5,470 nucleotides of DNA from Burkholderiaceae bacterium (GTDB lineage: Bacteria > Pseudomonadota > Gammaproteobacteria > Burkholderiales > Burkholderiaceae_D), in assembly GCA_014379395.1 (NCBI GenBank), contig JACMLV010000354.1, positions 1 through 5,470 on the forward strand, in the 5' to 3' direction. The notes beneath the pieces were generated by a model, which made no database searches, had not been told where the DNA came from, and saw only the letters and a list, made by a program, of their open reading frames with translations. The first letter of the stretch is position 1; every line of letters starts with the position of its first letter. Position numbers and translations under genes: made by a program. Shown in pieces: positions 5,167-5,470 of this stretch.

Positions 5167-5470
5167 CTAAATTGCGCCCAACTGGGCGCGGCTTTGGCGC
5201 CGCGCGACGAGGAAACCGAGCACGGTGATGGCGACGATCAGCGCGCCGAACATCAGCTCCTTGCCCTGCGCCCAGGCGTCGACGATATCGGACGAAAAGC
5301 GCGCCACACCGAAGCCGGCCACCAGCAAGGCGCTGGCGCCGACCAAGAGCGAAAACAGGCGCGCGGCGCGCTGGGCGAAGCGCTCGCTCTTGCCGATCAG
5401 ATAGGCCACCATCAGGCCGTTGACGCTGTCGGTGGCGACCATGCCGGCGACGAAGGTCAGCGCCAGCAGC
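5167..5470 (-). CDS. C-terminal part of a probable nickel transporter (NiCoT/HoxN-like), 5' end beyond window
   Basis: One hundred complete residues are visible up to a TAG stop; the frame stays open to the right edge and the ATG at 5442 is internal, because LLALTFVAG continues upstream of it. Three hydrophobic segments occur at about visible residues 1-25, 38-57 and 72-89, with a short basic tail ending RRQSRAQLGAI. The stretch AGMVATDSVNGLMVAYLI resembles the GM...D(T/S)..(D/N)G segment near the C-terminus of HoxN/NixA-type nickel/cobalt permeases, and its place directly upstream of a [NiFe]-hydrogenase operon, on the same strand, fits nickel supply. The signature motifs with the HX4DH nickel site would lie in the missing N-terminal part, so the family call is by resemblance and context. 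Another polytopic transporter is possible. Confidence 0.65.
   Translation of the reverse strand, partial: LLALTFVAGMVATDSVNGLMVAYLIGKSERFAQRAARLFSLLVGASALLVAGFGVARFSSDIVDAWAQGKELMFGALIVAITVLGFLVARRQSRAQLGAI

Noticed and set aside
1..5470. tRNA, rRNA, CRISPR array or insertion-sequence transposase
   Set aside because: None seen: no spaced identical repeats of CRISPR type, no transposase-like frame, and all coding space is taken by the hydrogenase genes and the transporter.

Overview
The window is high in GC and is read almost entirely on the minus strand. It carries the structural part of a membrane-bound, respiratory uptake [NiFe]-hydrogenase operon. Protein sequences and layout suggest a betaproteobacterium, possibly an Oxalobacteraceae/Burkholderiales-type organism. 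That placement is inferred from family resemblance and base composition only. The large plus-strand open frames are shadows of the high-GC minus-strand genes.

In the direction of transcription (right to left): (i) 5470-5167, the 3' end of a membrane protein resembling the C-terminus of NiCoT/HoxN-type nickel transporters. (ii) 5166-4650, a 517-base gene-free region. It holds a strong stem-loop behind the transporter, inverted copies of a short GC-rich repeat, an AT-rich patch with an 18-bp palindrome that overlaps a full match to the IHF consensus, and a near-perfect sigma-54 (-24/-12) promoter. (iii) 4649-3573, hyaA (hupS/hoxK), the Tat-exported small subunit with the six-cysteine proximal-cluster signature of oxygen-tolerant group 1d enzymes. 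(iv) 3547-1685, hyaB (hupL/hoxG), the NiFe large subunit with a 15-residue cleavable tail. (v) 1684-1605, a spacer with two near-identical hairpins. (vi) 1604-879, hyaC (hupC/hoxZ), the di-haem cytochrome b that passes electrons to quinone. (vii) 875-522, a HigA-like helix-turn-helix protein lying inside the operon with no HigB toxin beside it. (viii) 498-1, hyaD (hupD/hoxM), the maturation protease that trims HyaB; it runs off the left edge.

The parts fit one scheme. The transporter supplies nickel. HyaAB is matured with the help of HyaD, exported through Tat, and anchored by the HyaA tail helix to HyaC. H2 electrons then enter the quinone pool, and the enzyme is built to keep working in air. 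Transcription probably depends on RpoN and an NtrC-family activator of the HoxA/HupR kind, which is not in the window.

Most of this is a known system. The least explained pieces are the toxin-less HigA-like gene inserted between hyaC and hyaD, the paired hairpins between hyaB and hyaC, and the repeat element lying between the putative enhancer site and the promoter.
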